From Candidatus Auribacterota bacterium (GTDB lineage Bacteria; Auribacterota; JAFGBW01): 24,496 nucleotides of DNA. Position 1 is the stretch's first letter, and each line of letters starts with the position of its first letter. The notes under the pieces were generated by a model. It worked only from the letters and a program-made list of their open reading frames with translations, was not told the DNA's origin and did no database searches. Where the stretch lies: positions 1 to 24,496 of the forward strand of contig JAFGBW010000112.1 in assembly GCA_016932965.1 (NCBI GenBank), read 5' to 3'. This document shows, piece by piece, positions 17,361 through 24,496 of this stretch. A program made the position numbers and the translations under genes.

Positions 17361-19139
17361 ATGCATAAAATGCTGAACATAAAAATAGACGGAAAGCCGG
17401 TTAAAGTTCCGGAAAACCACACCATTCTCCAGGCCGCAGATGAGGCAGGGATCCATATTCCAAGACTGTGTTATCATCCCAAATTACCCGCCATTGGAGC
17501 ATGCAGAGTCTGTATCGTGGAAGTAGAAGGAATGAAACAATATCCTCCTGCATGTTGCACAAAAGTGAATGAAGGAATGAACATCAGAACCAATACACCC
17601 AATATCCGCATGGCACGTCGCGATATTGTCGAACTCATTTTAGATAATCATCCCAGGAATTGCCAGATTTGTGAAAAAAATAATAACTGCGAATTGCAAA
17701 GCCTGGCCAACACACTTGGTGTCAGAGAATTTCGGTATGAAGGTGAACGAAAAAAATACAATGCGGATTCTTCCTTTTCTCTGACACGGGATCCGGAAAA
17801 ATGCATCCTATGCGGAAAATGCGTGAGAGTCTGTGCCCAGATACAGGGAGTGAATGCATTGACTTACGCCTATAGAGGGTTTAAAAGCACCGTGATGCCT
17901 GCCTTCAATCTACCCATCCAGGATAGTGTATGCATCAACTGCGGACAATGCACCCTGTTTTGCCCCACGGCAGCATTAATGGAAAAGGATTCGACGGAAG
18001 AAGTGTGGAAAAATCTCCATGATCCGGAAAAAACCGTGATTGTTCAGATTGCACCGGCTGTCCGCGTAGCTATTGGAGAAGCATTCGGACTTCCTCCCGG
18101 AACAGATAAAACCGGAGCAACTGTCACGGCACTTAGAATGCTCGGATTTGACGTGATATTTGACACGCAGTTTTCAGCAGATTTGACAATCATGGAAGAA
18201 GGACATGAACTGATCGAGCGCATCAAACAAAATGGAAAACTTCCCATGTTTACCTCCTGCTGTCCCGGATGGGTCAAATTCTGCGAACATTTTCACCCGG
18301 ACTTTCTGGATAACATCTCCACATGTAAATCCCCCCAGCAAATGATGGGCGCCCTGATCAAAACTTATTATGCCAAAAAATCGACCATTCCTAAGGAAAA
18401 AATCTACAGTGTGAGCATCATGCCATGCACTGCTAAAAAATTCGAAGCAACCCGTCCGGAAATGAATTCAAGCGGTTTTAGGGATGTAGACGCAGTCCTG
18501 ACGACGCGGGAATTGATCAAAATGATCCGTCAGGCCGGAATTCAATTCGAAAAATTGGCGGATTCTGAATTCGACGACCCCTTGGGAGAATCCACAGGAG
18601 CAGCAACCATATTCGGTGTGACAGGAGGTGTCATGGAAGCGGCCCTGCGAACCGCTTACGAAGTATTGACCTGCAACGAACTTCCGGGAATCGATTTCAA
18701 ACCTGTCAGAGGAATGGAAGGAATCCGTGAAGCAACAGTTGAGATCAATGACATGAAAATTAATGTGGCTGTTCTTTACAGCCTATCGAATGTTAATAAA
18801 ATTCTTTCTGAAATCAGGGCGGGAAAAAGGAATTATCACTTTATAGAAATCATGGCCTGCCCGGGAGGTTGCCTGGGTGGCGGAGGGCAACCTTATCCAC
18901 AGGGAGCAACCGATCCTCTGGATAAACAATTTTATCAACAAAGGGCCCAGGGTCTATATCATATTGATCAAAACAAGAAATATAGAAAATCACATGTGAA
19001 TCCACAAATCAGCAAAATCTATCAGGATTTTTTAACTCAACCCTTGGGCTCAGTTTCCCATGAGTTGCTGCATACCCATTATCATGTCCGAACACCCAGA
19101 GGAATCACTCATATTTCAGAAGAAACCGTGAGTCTTTAA
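17361..19139 (+). CDS. hydA: [FeFe] hydrogenase catalytic subunit HydA
   Basis: A 592-residue catalytic subunit that reduces protons or oxidises H2. All expected clusters are present. N-terminal 2Fe-2S: C37, C48, C51, C65. Next, the His-Cys 4Fe-4S site: H97, C101, C104, C110. Two 4Fe-4S ferredoxin sites follow: C148/151/154/158 and C191/194/197/201. The H-cluster motifs are intact: L1 TSCCPGW (C300), L2 MPCTAKKFE (C356), and L3 MACPGGCLGGGGQP (C500, C504). The small-subunit tail follows (SHELLHTHYHVRTP). It lacks the extra C-terminal domains of the longer Thermotoga HydA. AGGAGA lies seven bases before the ATG and the gene follows hydB by 11 bases. Nothing is missing, so it should be functional if matured. 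Confidence 0.96.
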   Translation: MHKMLNIKIDGKPVKVPENHTILQAADEAGIHIPRLCYHPKLPAIGACRVCIVEVEGMKQYPPACCTKVNEGMNIRTNTPNIRMARRDIVELILDNHPRNCQICEKNNNCELQSLANTLGVREFRYEGERKKYNADSSFSLTRDPEKCILCGKCVRVCAQIQGVNALTYAYRGFKSTVMPAFNLPIQDSVCINCGQCTLFCPTAALMEKDSTEEVWKNLHDPEKTVIVQIAPAVRVAIGEAFGLPPGTDKTGATVTALRMLGFDVIFDTQFSADLTIMEEGHELIERIKQNGKLPMFTSCCPGWVKFCEHFHPDFLDNISTCKSPQQMMGALIKTYYAKKSTIPKEKIYSVSIMPCTAKKFEATRPEMNSSGFRDVDAVLTTRELIKMIRQAGIQFEKLADSEFDDPLGESTGAATIFGVTGGVMEAALRTAYEVLTCNELPGIDFKPVRGMEGIREATVEINDMKINVAVLYSLSNVNKILSEIRAGKRNYHFIEIMACPGGCLGGGGQPYPQGATDPLDKQFYQQRAQGLYHIDQNKKYRKSHVNPQISKIYQDFLTQPLGSVSHELLHTHYHVRTPRGITHISEETVSL

Positions 19140-19165
19140 TTTAAATATCCCAGGAGGAAAACACC

Positions 19166-19741
19166 ATGACCATAACCGTAAAAAAAACTGAAATCACCCC
19201 GGAGATGAAAAAAAAATTAGGTCAATTGGCCGCATTCATCAAGTCGCAGACTCCCCTGCATGACAATCAAAGCCTGCTCATGTCGGTTTTGCATTACATC
19301 CAGATTTTATTCGGATTTTTGCCCAGAGAAGCCATGGAACTCGTTTCAGAGCAATTGCACATACCCACCGCCCATATTCATGGCATGGCTACTTTCTATA
19401 ATTATTTCACCTTGAAACCCCGGGCGCCTTATCAGATTTTTATGTGCAAAGGAACTGCCTGTTATGTTGCGGGTGGAGCCAGAGTTTTGGATAAACTGAA
19501 GGAAGTATTAAAAACGGATATTGGAGAAAATTCCCCTGATGGGCTTTTCAGCCTGAATATCACCCGTTGTCTGGGCTGTTGCGGGCTATCACCGGTGATG
19601 CAGATAAACGAAGATATTCACGTGCGGATAGTTCCGGAAAAAATTCCTGAAATCATTGAGCATTATAAACAAAAGCACAAAAAGAAAAACATTGAATCAA
19701 CGCAGACCGAAATCGGAGGTTTTGAACATCCGGCGCAGTAA
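19166..19741 (+). CDS. hydC: NuoE-like hydrogenase subunit HydC
   Basis: A 191-residue thioredoxin-like 2Fe-2S protein of the NuoE/HydC family. Ligands are visible as C94-x4-C99 (CKGTAC) and C135-x3-C139 (CLGCC), with the family segments LGFLP-like FGFLPREAM and HIHGMATFYNYF. It would transfer electrons between HydB flavin and HydA. A strong Shine-Dalgarno AGGAGG precedes the ATG. The tail (KHKKKN...GGFEHPAQ) extends a little beyond the usual end. The gene order B-A-C differs from the C-B-A order of Thermotoga. Confidence 0.93.
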   Translation: MTITVKKTEITPEMKKKLGQLAAFIKSQTPLHDNQSLLMSVLHYIQILFGFLPREAMELVSEQLHIPTAHIHGMATFYNYFTLKPRAPYQIFMCKGTACYVAGGARVLDKLKEVLKTDIGENSPDGLFSLNITRCLGCCGLSPVMQINEDIHVRIVPEKIPEIIEHYKQKHKKKNIESTQTEIGGFEHPAQ

Positions 19742-19789
19742 ATCCACCCGGACGAACTCAAACCCGTACGGTCTTTATCGTGGGTTAAC

Positions 19790-20188
19790 ATGATCCAAAA
19801 AATACTCATCATTGACGATGATACGGATTTTATTGATGCCTGCAGAAACATGCTAGAGGCAAAAAATTATCAGGTTATCTCCGCTTCACGATATGATCAG
19901 GTATTCCCCGCCATTGAGGATGATCTTCCGGATTTGATTCTGCTGGACATCCTGATGGATCATAAACCCGCCGGCTTTGAGATCGCTGAAAAACTCTCAA
20001 AACATCCAACATGGTGTTCCATAGCGGTTGTTTTTCTGACTGGCTATTTCATGAGAACAGGATTAAAAGACCTGCAAAATGAGGTGATCAAAAAATGGCC
20101 CAATATCAAATTTGTTCTGGATAAACCCGTCAAACCCGACTTATTGCTCGAAACCATCATTAAGATTTCCGATAGAATAACCGAATAA
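19790..20188 (+). CDS. receiver-only response regulator, hydrogenase locus copy 1
   Basis: A 132-residue lone receiver domain with acidic D9-D10-D11, phospho-acceptor D53 (LILLDILM), threonine in FLTGY and lysine in DKPVKP. It is very similar in plan to the receiver at 21366-21743, sharing the unusual LLD-x-MM/LM-x-HK-x2-GF-x-IA segment after the phosphorylation site and a KPVKP-x2-LL end, so the two look like duplicates. No DNA-binding or enzymatic output is present. It sits 48 bases after hydC and 62 before hydE on the same strand. Phosphorylation by the operon's cache-HAMP kinase is an inference from context. Confidence 0.88.
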   Translation: MIQKILIIDDDTDFIDACRNMLEAKNYQVISASRYDQVFPAIEDDLPDLILLDILMDHKPAGFEIAEKLSKHPTWCSIAVVFLTGYFMRTGLKDLQNEVIKKWPNIKFVLDKPVKPDLLLETIIKISDRITE

Positions 20189-20250
20189 AGGCTGCAACCG
20201 AACACCTATCCGTTTTACATTTAATTCAAAAGGAAAACTGTCCCATCAGC

Positions 20251-21330
20251 ATGAATAAACAGATCACCGACACACTCAACCGGGTACATAACGCTTTGAT
20301 GCCCAAAACCGCTGATTTGACTTTTCTTCTTTCCCTTAAAACGAAAGAAGAACAGCAAATACTTTTCCGTTTTGCTGATCAAGTCAGACAGAAACATTGC
20401 GGAAAAGGAATCTTATTGCGGGGAATCATCGAATTTTCAAATCGTTGCGCTAATCCCTGTCCTTATTGCGGACTTTCCTTCCATAATCATTCCCTTAGCA
20501 GATATCAGTTATCTAAGAATGAAATCCTGGATACAGTTGACCGCCTTCATCATCAGAAAATCCGAACCGTTATCCTTCAATCAGGTGAAGACCCCCAAAT
20601 GGATCCCGACTGGCTGGCAGATGTGATCAGAAGCATCCGTGCCAGATTTGAAATGGCTATCACTCTTTCCGTGGGGGAAAAAAGCCTTGAGACTTACCGA
20701 TGCTGGAAAAAGGCCGGGGCAGACAGATATCTCTTAAAAATAGAAACCGCCAGCAGATCCATATACGATTCACTTCATCCCGGAATGAATTTTTCAAAAC
20801 GCATCCTGTGCCTGAAAAATTTAACAAAACTGGGTTATCAGGTTGGATGCGGAAACATGATCGGTTTAATAGGACAAACGACTGCTACCATTGCCCGCGA
20901 TATTCAATTCTTTAAAAAAATGGATTTTGACATGATCGCGATCGGCCCGTTCATTCCTCATAGCAAAACCCCTCACGGCCAGGAAAAACCCGGCGACCCT
21001 GAACTTGTATTAAGGACTCTTGCCCTGACCAGAATTGTAACAAAAAACAGTCATCTGCCGTCTACCACTGCTTTGGCCAGTTTTGGAAATGATCTTAAGA
21101 ACCAGGGCTTCCTGGCAGGCGCCAACGTATTGATGCTGAACTTCACACCCCCTTCTGTCCTGAAAGATTACGACATTTATCCTGGCAGAAAATACACGTA
21201 TTTGGATGAGAATGATTCCTCATCCAGTCTGCATGCATGGGCAGACAGTTTGAATCGAATAATTGATTATTCCATAGGAAATAGTTTAAAATCAGCTACA
21301 ACCCAAACCGTAAACCAGCAATACATTTAA
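20251..21330 (+). CDS. hydE: [FeFe] hydrogenase maturase HydE (radical SAM)
   Basis: A 359-residue radical SAM enzyme of HydE length. The SAM-binding 4Fe-4S triad is C66-x3-C70-x2-C73 in FSNRCANPCPYCG, as in HydE and biotin-synthase relatives. HydE features include LQSGEDP, the ITLSVGE strand, the LKIETAS segment, MIGLIGQT and FIPHSKTP near the C-terminal half of the barrel. HydE works with HydG and HydF to build the 2Fe subcluster of the H-cluster, acting on the HydG product to form the dithiolate bridge. Reading frame and motifs are intact, unlike hydF downstream. A biotin synthase or PylB identity was considered, but the hydrogenase context and motifs favour HydE. Confidence 0.92.
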   Translation: MNKQITDTLNRVHNALMPKTADLTFLLSLKTKEEQQILFRFADQVRQKHCGKGILLRGIIEFSNRCANPCPYCGLSFHNHSLSRYQLSKNEILDTVDRLHHQKIRTVILQSGEDPQMDPDWLADVIRSIRARFEMAITLSVGEKSLETYRCWKKAGADRYLLKIETASRSIYDSLHPGMNFSKRILCLKNLTKLGYQVGCGNMIGLIGQTTATIARDIQFFKKMDFDMIAIGPFIPHSKTPHGQEKPGDPELVLRTLALTRIVTKNSHLPSTTALASFGNDLKNQGFLAGANVLMLNFTPPSVLKDYDIYPGRKYTYLDENDSSSSLHAWADSLNRIIDYSIGNSLKSATTQTVNQQYI

Positions 21331-21365
21331 ATGCATCATTCAAAACAAAACTGAAGGAGAAAAAA

Positions 21366-21743
21366 ATGAGCAAGAAAATATTGATAGTCGATGATGATCC
21401 GCAATACCGTGAAGCCACTACAACCATGCTTGAAGCAAAAGGGTATGAAGTCTTCACCGCAAAAAACGGCCAGGAAGGTTTTGACAAAGCAATACAAATC
21501 ATGCCTCACCTCATTTTATTGGATGTGATGATGACGCATAAGTCTGAAGGTTTTGATATTGCGAGAAATCTCCGGCAAAGCGAAGCCAAAAATATTCCCG
21601 TCATCATTGTAACCGGCGTACGGAAAGAAATGAGCCTTCCCTTTGGATTTCAGCCCGATGATGATTGGCTGCCTGTCAAAGCTGTCCTGGAAAAGCCTGT
21701 TAAACCGGAAATGCTTCTGGATGCTATTTCTCAGCACATTTGA
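21366..21743 (+). CDS. receiver-only response regulator, hydrogenase locus copy 2
   Basis: A 125-residue lone receiver with D9-D10-D11, phospho-acceptor D53 (LILLDVMM), threonine in IVTGV and lysine in EKPVKP. A GAAGGAG ribosome-binding sequence lies just upstream. It shares the HKSEGFDIA-type segment and the C-terminal KPVKP-x2-LL pattern with the copy at 19790-20188, so the pair flank hydE as probable paralogues. A 14-residue stretch (FGFQPDDDWLPVKA) before the conserved lysine is longer than in a typical CheY. The output is unknown; it may bind a maturase or hydrogenase protein, or belong to a relay with the operon kinase. Confidence 0.88.
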   Translation: MSKKILIVDDDPQYREATTTMLEAKGYEVFTAKNGQEGFDKAIQIMPHLILLDVMMTHKSEGFDIARNLRQSEAKNIPVIIVTGVRKEMSLPFGFQPDDDWLPVKAVLEKPVKPEMLLDAISQHI

Positions 21744-21798
21744 ACACCGTACTGATAAATAGTTTTGCCGGATTGAACAATTTCTTAGGGATGATTTC

Positions 21799-22659
21799 AT
21801 GCTGCAAACTCCCAAATCACTCCGTTTGCATATTGAAATTTTTGGACGAACCCATGTTGGAAAAGCGATTTTTTTAATTTAGTCGCGGGACAGGATATCG
21901 CCATCACCTCAGAGCATCCTGGAACCACGAAAGATGTCGCACAAAAAACATGGAATTGCTCCCCATAGGCCCCGTTGTTTTTCTGGACACCGCAGGCCTC
22001 GATGATTTCAGCATGTTGGGAAGCCACCGGCCACCGCATCGCCAAAACACGAAAGATATTCAATCAAACAGATGTGATTTGGATCATCATGGTTCTGCCA
22101 TGGTAACCAAAGAGAACGAATATTTGTAGGTACTAAAAAGGTTGAATATGAAACCGGATTTGGTTGTCTGTGATTCCCAGGTAGTGGACCGGATGGTTTT
22201 GGAAACACCTGCCGATATTGTTTGCACTACTTTTTCGATTCTATTCACACGATTTCGAGGAGATTTGAATGAAATTGTTTGGGGTGTCCTCCGGATTAAA
22301 GATTTAAAAAAGGGTTACAAGATTTTGATTGCCGAAGCTTGCAGTCACCATCCACTAGAAGATGACATAGGCCGTGTTAAGAGTCCAAAATGGCTAAAAG
22401 GATACTCAGGAGCAGAACTGGATATCACAACCTGTTCCGGAGCTGATTCTTCGGATGACCTCAGTCTTTATAGACTGGTCATCCATTGCGGCGGATTCAT
22501 GATCAATAAGAAACTCATGCTTTCACGAATACAGGATGCAAAGAGACACAGGTCCCAATAACAAAGTACAGTTTATGTATTTCGTATATTCAAAAAGTCA
22601 CTGAAAGAGTGCTGCAGCCCTTCCCTGAAGCCTTAAAAAAGTATCGTCTTTTCCCCTGA
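21799..22659 (+). pseudogene. hydF: decayed hydF (H-cluster maturation GTPase)
   Basis: HydF pieces can be followed in order across changing frames. ATG 21799 gives TPKSLRLHIEIFGRTHVGKA (P-loop with GKS changed to GKA), then TAG. A second frame (~21873-21949) gives NLVAGQDIAITSEHPGTT. A third (21950-~22030) gives LLPIGPVVFLDTAGLDD (the DTAG switch). A fourth (22035-~22104) gives RIAKTRKIFNQTDVIWIIM. After a probable deletion, VLKRLNMKPDLVVCDSQ begins the C-terminal cluster domain (open 22142-22561: FSILFTRFRGDL, EACSHHP, DDIGRVK). A last frame (22552-22659) gives VPITKYS...ERVLQPFP. The final HCGGC ligand motif reads HCGGF. Frames run 1-0-2-0-2-1 (modulo 3). HydF normally carries the 2Fe precursor to HydA; this copy cannot make a normal protein. 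Confidence 0.9.
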
Positions 22660-22668
22660 ATGATCTTC

Positions 22669-24135
22669 TTATTGGTTTTTTTTGCGCCCTAGAAAATACC
22701 GGGCTTCGGAATAAATTCTGCGTTTGATTTTTTTCCCTAAATTATACAGCGACTGCGTCCGGCATTTCCGATAAAACCAGGTCCATGCCTCACCTGTCCG
22801 AAACCTCATCCAAAGTTGCACATGATCCCTGATGTTTAAAAAATCCAGGTATGTTCTGTTGATGTCATGAGACGGATAATCAGGCCAGTTTACCACCGAT
22901 TTCTCACCGCCGTTGTAATCCTCAAACAATTCGGTAGCAAGATACCCCTTCTGTTTCAGCTGTAAAAAGACGGGAGTTCCTGGAAGAGGTGTAAAAATAG
23001 AAACCTGAACATGAGAAAGCCACCCCAGAACAAGATACTTCTTTATACAGGAAAGCGTGAAAAGATCTTTTTCGCGGGTGGAAGAAGGCAATCCCACTTG
23101 AAACGTGCCATATACATTGATTCCTGTCTTCCTGCACAGCAAAAGAAAAGATTCCAGTTTTTCTGCATCAATTATTTTACCGATGGCCCGCTGGATTTCA
23201 GGATGCAATGATTCGATGCCGATCCGGATCTGATAATAACCCGCTTTTTTCAAAAGAGGAAGCCATTGGGTCCGGATGCTGTTGAATCTTCCCAGCGCTT
23301 CAATTTTAAATCCGGATCTTCTTCTGATCAATTCGCTGCAAAAAGATTCGATGAAATCCGCGTTCCCGAAATGGTCTTCTTCGTCAAAAAAAAACCCCTC
23401 CACTTGAGGGTACTTTTTTTTCAAGTGAGCCATCTCATCTGCCACATCATGAAGGGCACGGCAACGATGGCCGCTTTTACGATAATAAATGTTTTTGGCT
23501 ACACAAAAAGGGCATTGTCCGACACATCCTCTCGAAGCATACATTTGAATCTCCCGGTATTGAGAGGAAGGTTCTCCCGGAACAGCATAATCCATCCTGG
23601 AAACATCCTCGTCTTCCGGCCAGGGATAACGGGAAAAAGGAATGGAATAATCGGAATAAAAAATCCTTTCCGTTCCCAGGTATTTTTTACTTTTGAAAAA
23701 AGAAAGCACGGCTCCCTCATATTCTCCCGTGAAAACATAGTCTATCCCGTCTGAGAGCGCACGTTCGGGATCATGAGTCACATGAGGGCCACCAAAAAGA
23801 AGCCTGGTACCGGCCTTTCTCTTTATAGCCAGCGCCAGCTGGAGATTCTCCCTGTAAAGGGTTGAATCCGTTTCCATGAATAAAAAAGCAGGCCGGACGG
23901 AAAGTATTTTTGCAAGATACTGATCAGAAGAAAGTTTTTCCAGACAACCGTCCATCATCTTGACCGTCAGCTTTGTTTCTCTTTTCATGAGAGCGGACAA
24001 AGAAGCAAGAAAAAAAGGATAGTAGGAAAAATGGCGGTCCGGTTCCATCACCGTCTCGGACCACCGGGAGGGAGAATGGATCGTTAATCGGCCGGATTGG
24101 GTCCGACCAAGACTATTGGCGATGATGAGATCCAT
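22669..24135 (-). CDS. B12-binding-type radical SAM protein
   Basis: A protein of about 488 residues from the ATG at 24135. An in-frame TTG at 24177 would add 14 basic residues and deepen the overlap with the upstream gene, so the ATG is preferred (no strong Shine-Dalgarno sequence at either). The N-terminal ~180 residues look like a cobalamin-binding Rossmann domain (LLFGGPHVTHDP, DYVFTGEYEG). The radical SAM triad is C204-x3-C208-x2-C211 (SRGCVGQCPFC), followed by FFFDEEDHF, IRIGIESLHPEIQ and FTPLPGTP. Such proteins often methylate carbon centres or rearrange rings in lipids, glycans or cofactors. Substrate is unknown. It is convergent with the hydF remnant, 9 bases apart, and its C-terminus is rich in Arg/Lys and aromatic residues. 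Confidence 0.85.
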   Translation of the reverse strand: MDLIIANSLGRTQSGRLTIHSPSRWSETVMEPDRHFSYYPFFLASLSALMKRETKLTVKMMDGCLEKLSSDQYLAKILSVRPAFLFMETDSTLYRENLQLALAIKRKAGTRLLFGGPHVTHDPERALSDGIDYVFTGEYEGAVLSFFKSKKYLGTERIFYSDYSIPFSRYPWPEDEDVSRMDYAVPGEPSSQYREIQMYASRGCVGQCPFCVAKNIYYRKSGHRCRALHDVADEMAHLKKKYPQVEGFFFDEEDHFGNADFIESFCSELIRRRSGFKIEALGRFNSIRTQWLPLLKKAGYYQIRIGIESLHPEIQRAIGKIIDAEKLESFLLLCRKTGINVYGTFQVGLPSSTREKDLFTLSCIKKYLVLGWLSHVQVSIFTPLPGTPVFLQLKQKGYLATELFEDYNGGEKSVVNWPDYPSHDINRTYLDFLNIRDHVQLWMRFRTGEAWTWFYRKCRTQSLYNLGKKIKRRIYSEARYFLGRKKNQ

Positions 24136-24496
24136 GCGATGAAAAAAATTGCGGAGGCCGGCCTTTTTTCTTTTCAATGAGGCCCATCACTCCTTCTTTC
24201 CGGAACCGGCGATATATTTGATAAAAGGATTCCCGTGTAAAACCATATTTATTACTGATCTCGCATATATTGGGTTTAGACATCGTCGCCGCTTCTCTCA
24301 TCATTTCTAGCTTCTGCTGGACTTCGTCCTTAGAATGAATGAAATCATCTAAACTCATAACCTTCTTTTTTGGGAAAAAACGATGTGGAAAAAAATAATT
24401 CTTTGAAAGTTTTTCCGCATCCTTTTTCTTTAAAAGCCCAACGACCCCCCGAGCCTGAAACCGTTTCTCATAATTATAAAAATCCTGCCTGCTGTA
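24113..24496 (-). CDS. HTH-repeat protein, 3' part (runs off the window)
   Basis: The reading frame is open from the right edge through the internal ATG at 24358 to TAG at 24113, giving 127 visible codons, so the gene is truncated by the window. It contains two similar helix-turn-helix units: SRQDFYNYEKRFQARGVVGLLKKK at the edge (first residues split here as SRQDFYNYEK and RFQARGVVGLL) and TRESFYQIYRRFRKEGVMGL further on, followed by EKKKGRPP. This layout resembles the N-terminal DNA-binding part of IS-type integrases or a stand-alone HTH regulator. No catalytic core follows. Its end overlaps the radical SAM gene by about 23 bases. A transposase remnant and a small regulator are both possible. 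Confidence 0.6.
   Translation of the reverse strand, partial: YSRQDFYNYEKRFQARGVVGLLKKKDAEKLSKNYFFPHRFFPKKKVMSLDDFIHSKDEVQQKLEMMREAATMSKPNICEISNKYGFTRESFYQIYRRFRKEGVMGLIEKKKGRPPQFFSSHGSHHRQ

Noticed and set aside
19760-19789. AACCC ... GGGTT possible hairpin between hydC and the receiver gene
   Set aside because: Only five pairs with a long loop and no T-run; not a supported terminator.
22142-22561. 139-codon open frame taken as an independent gene
   Set aside because: Its sequence is the C-terminal cluster domain of HydF, in line with upstream and downstream HydF pieces in other frames, so it is part of the pseudogene.
21799-22659. Programmed frameshifting as the explanation of broken hydF
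   Set aside because: At least four frame changes, an in-frame stop, a deletion and loss of key residues are too many for recoding.
23266-23754. 162-codon + strand open frame opposite the radical SAM gene
   Set aside because: It is antisense to a gene with clear motifs, has no recognisable domain and an odd composition; a shadow frame.
22669-24135. Radical SAM gene as hydG or another hydrogenase maturase
   Set aside because: It has an N-terminal B12-binding-like domain and lacks HydG features; it is on the opposite strand from the hyd genes.
1-24496. CRISPR array, tRNA, rRNA or complete insertion sequence
   Set aside because: No regularly spaced repeats, cloverleaf-like segments, rRNA-like stretches or transposase catalytic motifs were seen on reading both strands.

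Overview
This is a chromosomal stretch of an anaerobic, hydrogen-metabolising bacterium. The sequence is AT-leaning (GC in the low 40s per cent, by eye), with short intergenic gaps and many ATGA/GTGA stop-start overlaps. An NADH-linked [FeFe] hydrogenase, a Rex redox repressor, FHA/GAF and cache/HAMP histidine kinases, FkbM methylation and a B12-type radical SAM protein would suit an uncultured fermentative or syntrophic lineage (Omnitrophota/Elusimicrobiota/deltaproteobacterial-like). That placement is inference only; there is no rRNA or other phylogenetic marker in the window.

Layout. (1) Positions 1-7061, + strand: a cell-surface glycan cluster. It holds two GT2 glycosyltransferases that each end in a similar TPR-like module, a small putative lipoprotein, two GT4 glycosyltransferases and an FkbM-type methyltransferase. 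(2) 7100-8734, - strand: a compact operon of a receiver-only response regulator, an SDR oxidoreductase and a HIT-family hydrolase. (3) 8991-11609, + strand: a membrane TPR protein overlapping an FHA-GAF histidine kinase, then an orphan three-helix membrane protein. (4) 11665-22659, + strand: a hydrogenase locus. A promoter with an embedded Rex operator drives rex, then a cache-HAMP histidine kinase, hydB (NuoF fused to a GltD/NfnB-like flavoprotein), hydA (catalytic [FeFe] subunit), hydC (NuoE-like), a receiver protein, hydE (maturase), a second receiver protein and a broken hydF. (5) 22669-24496, - strand: a B12-binding-type radical SAM protein overlapping the 3' end of an HTH-repeat gene that runs off the window.

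How the genes work together. Rex senses the NADH/NAD+ ratio and probably represses its own operon. HydA would handle H2/H+ at the H-cluster. HydB and HydC would connect it to NAD(H) through FMN and, by way of the fused GltD-like module, to a second pyridine nucleotide/FAD site. This fits the glutamate-synthase-linked type of trimeric [FeFe] hydrogenase and could be flavin-based bifurcation or transhydrogenation. The kinase and two sibling receivers inside the same gene string suggest dedicated two-component control.

The main surprise is that hydF, needed to deliver the assembled 2Fe subcluster to HydA, is a clear pseudogene with at least four frame changes, an internal deletion and loss of a cluster-ligand cysteine. 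Its structural and hydE neighbours are intact, and hydG is not in the window. Either a second maturase set exists elsewhere, or this hydrogenase locus is being lost.
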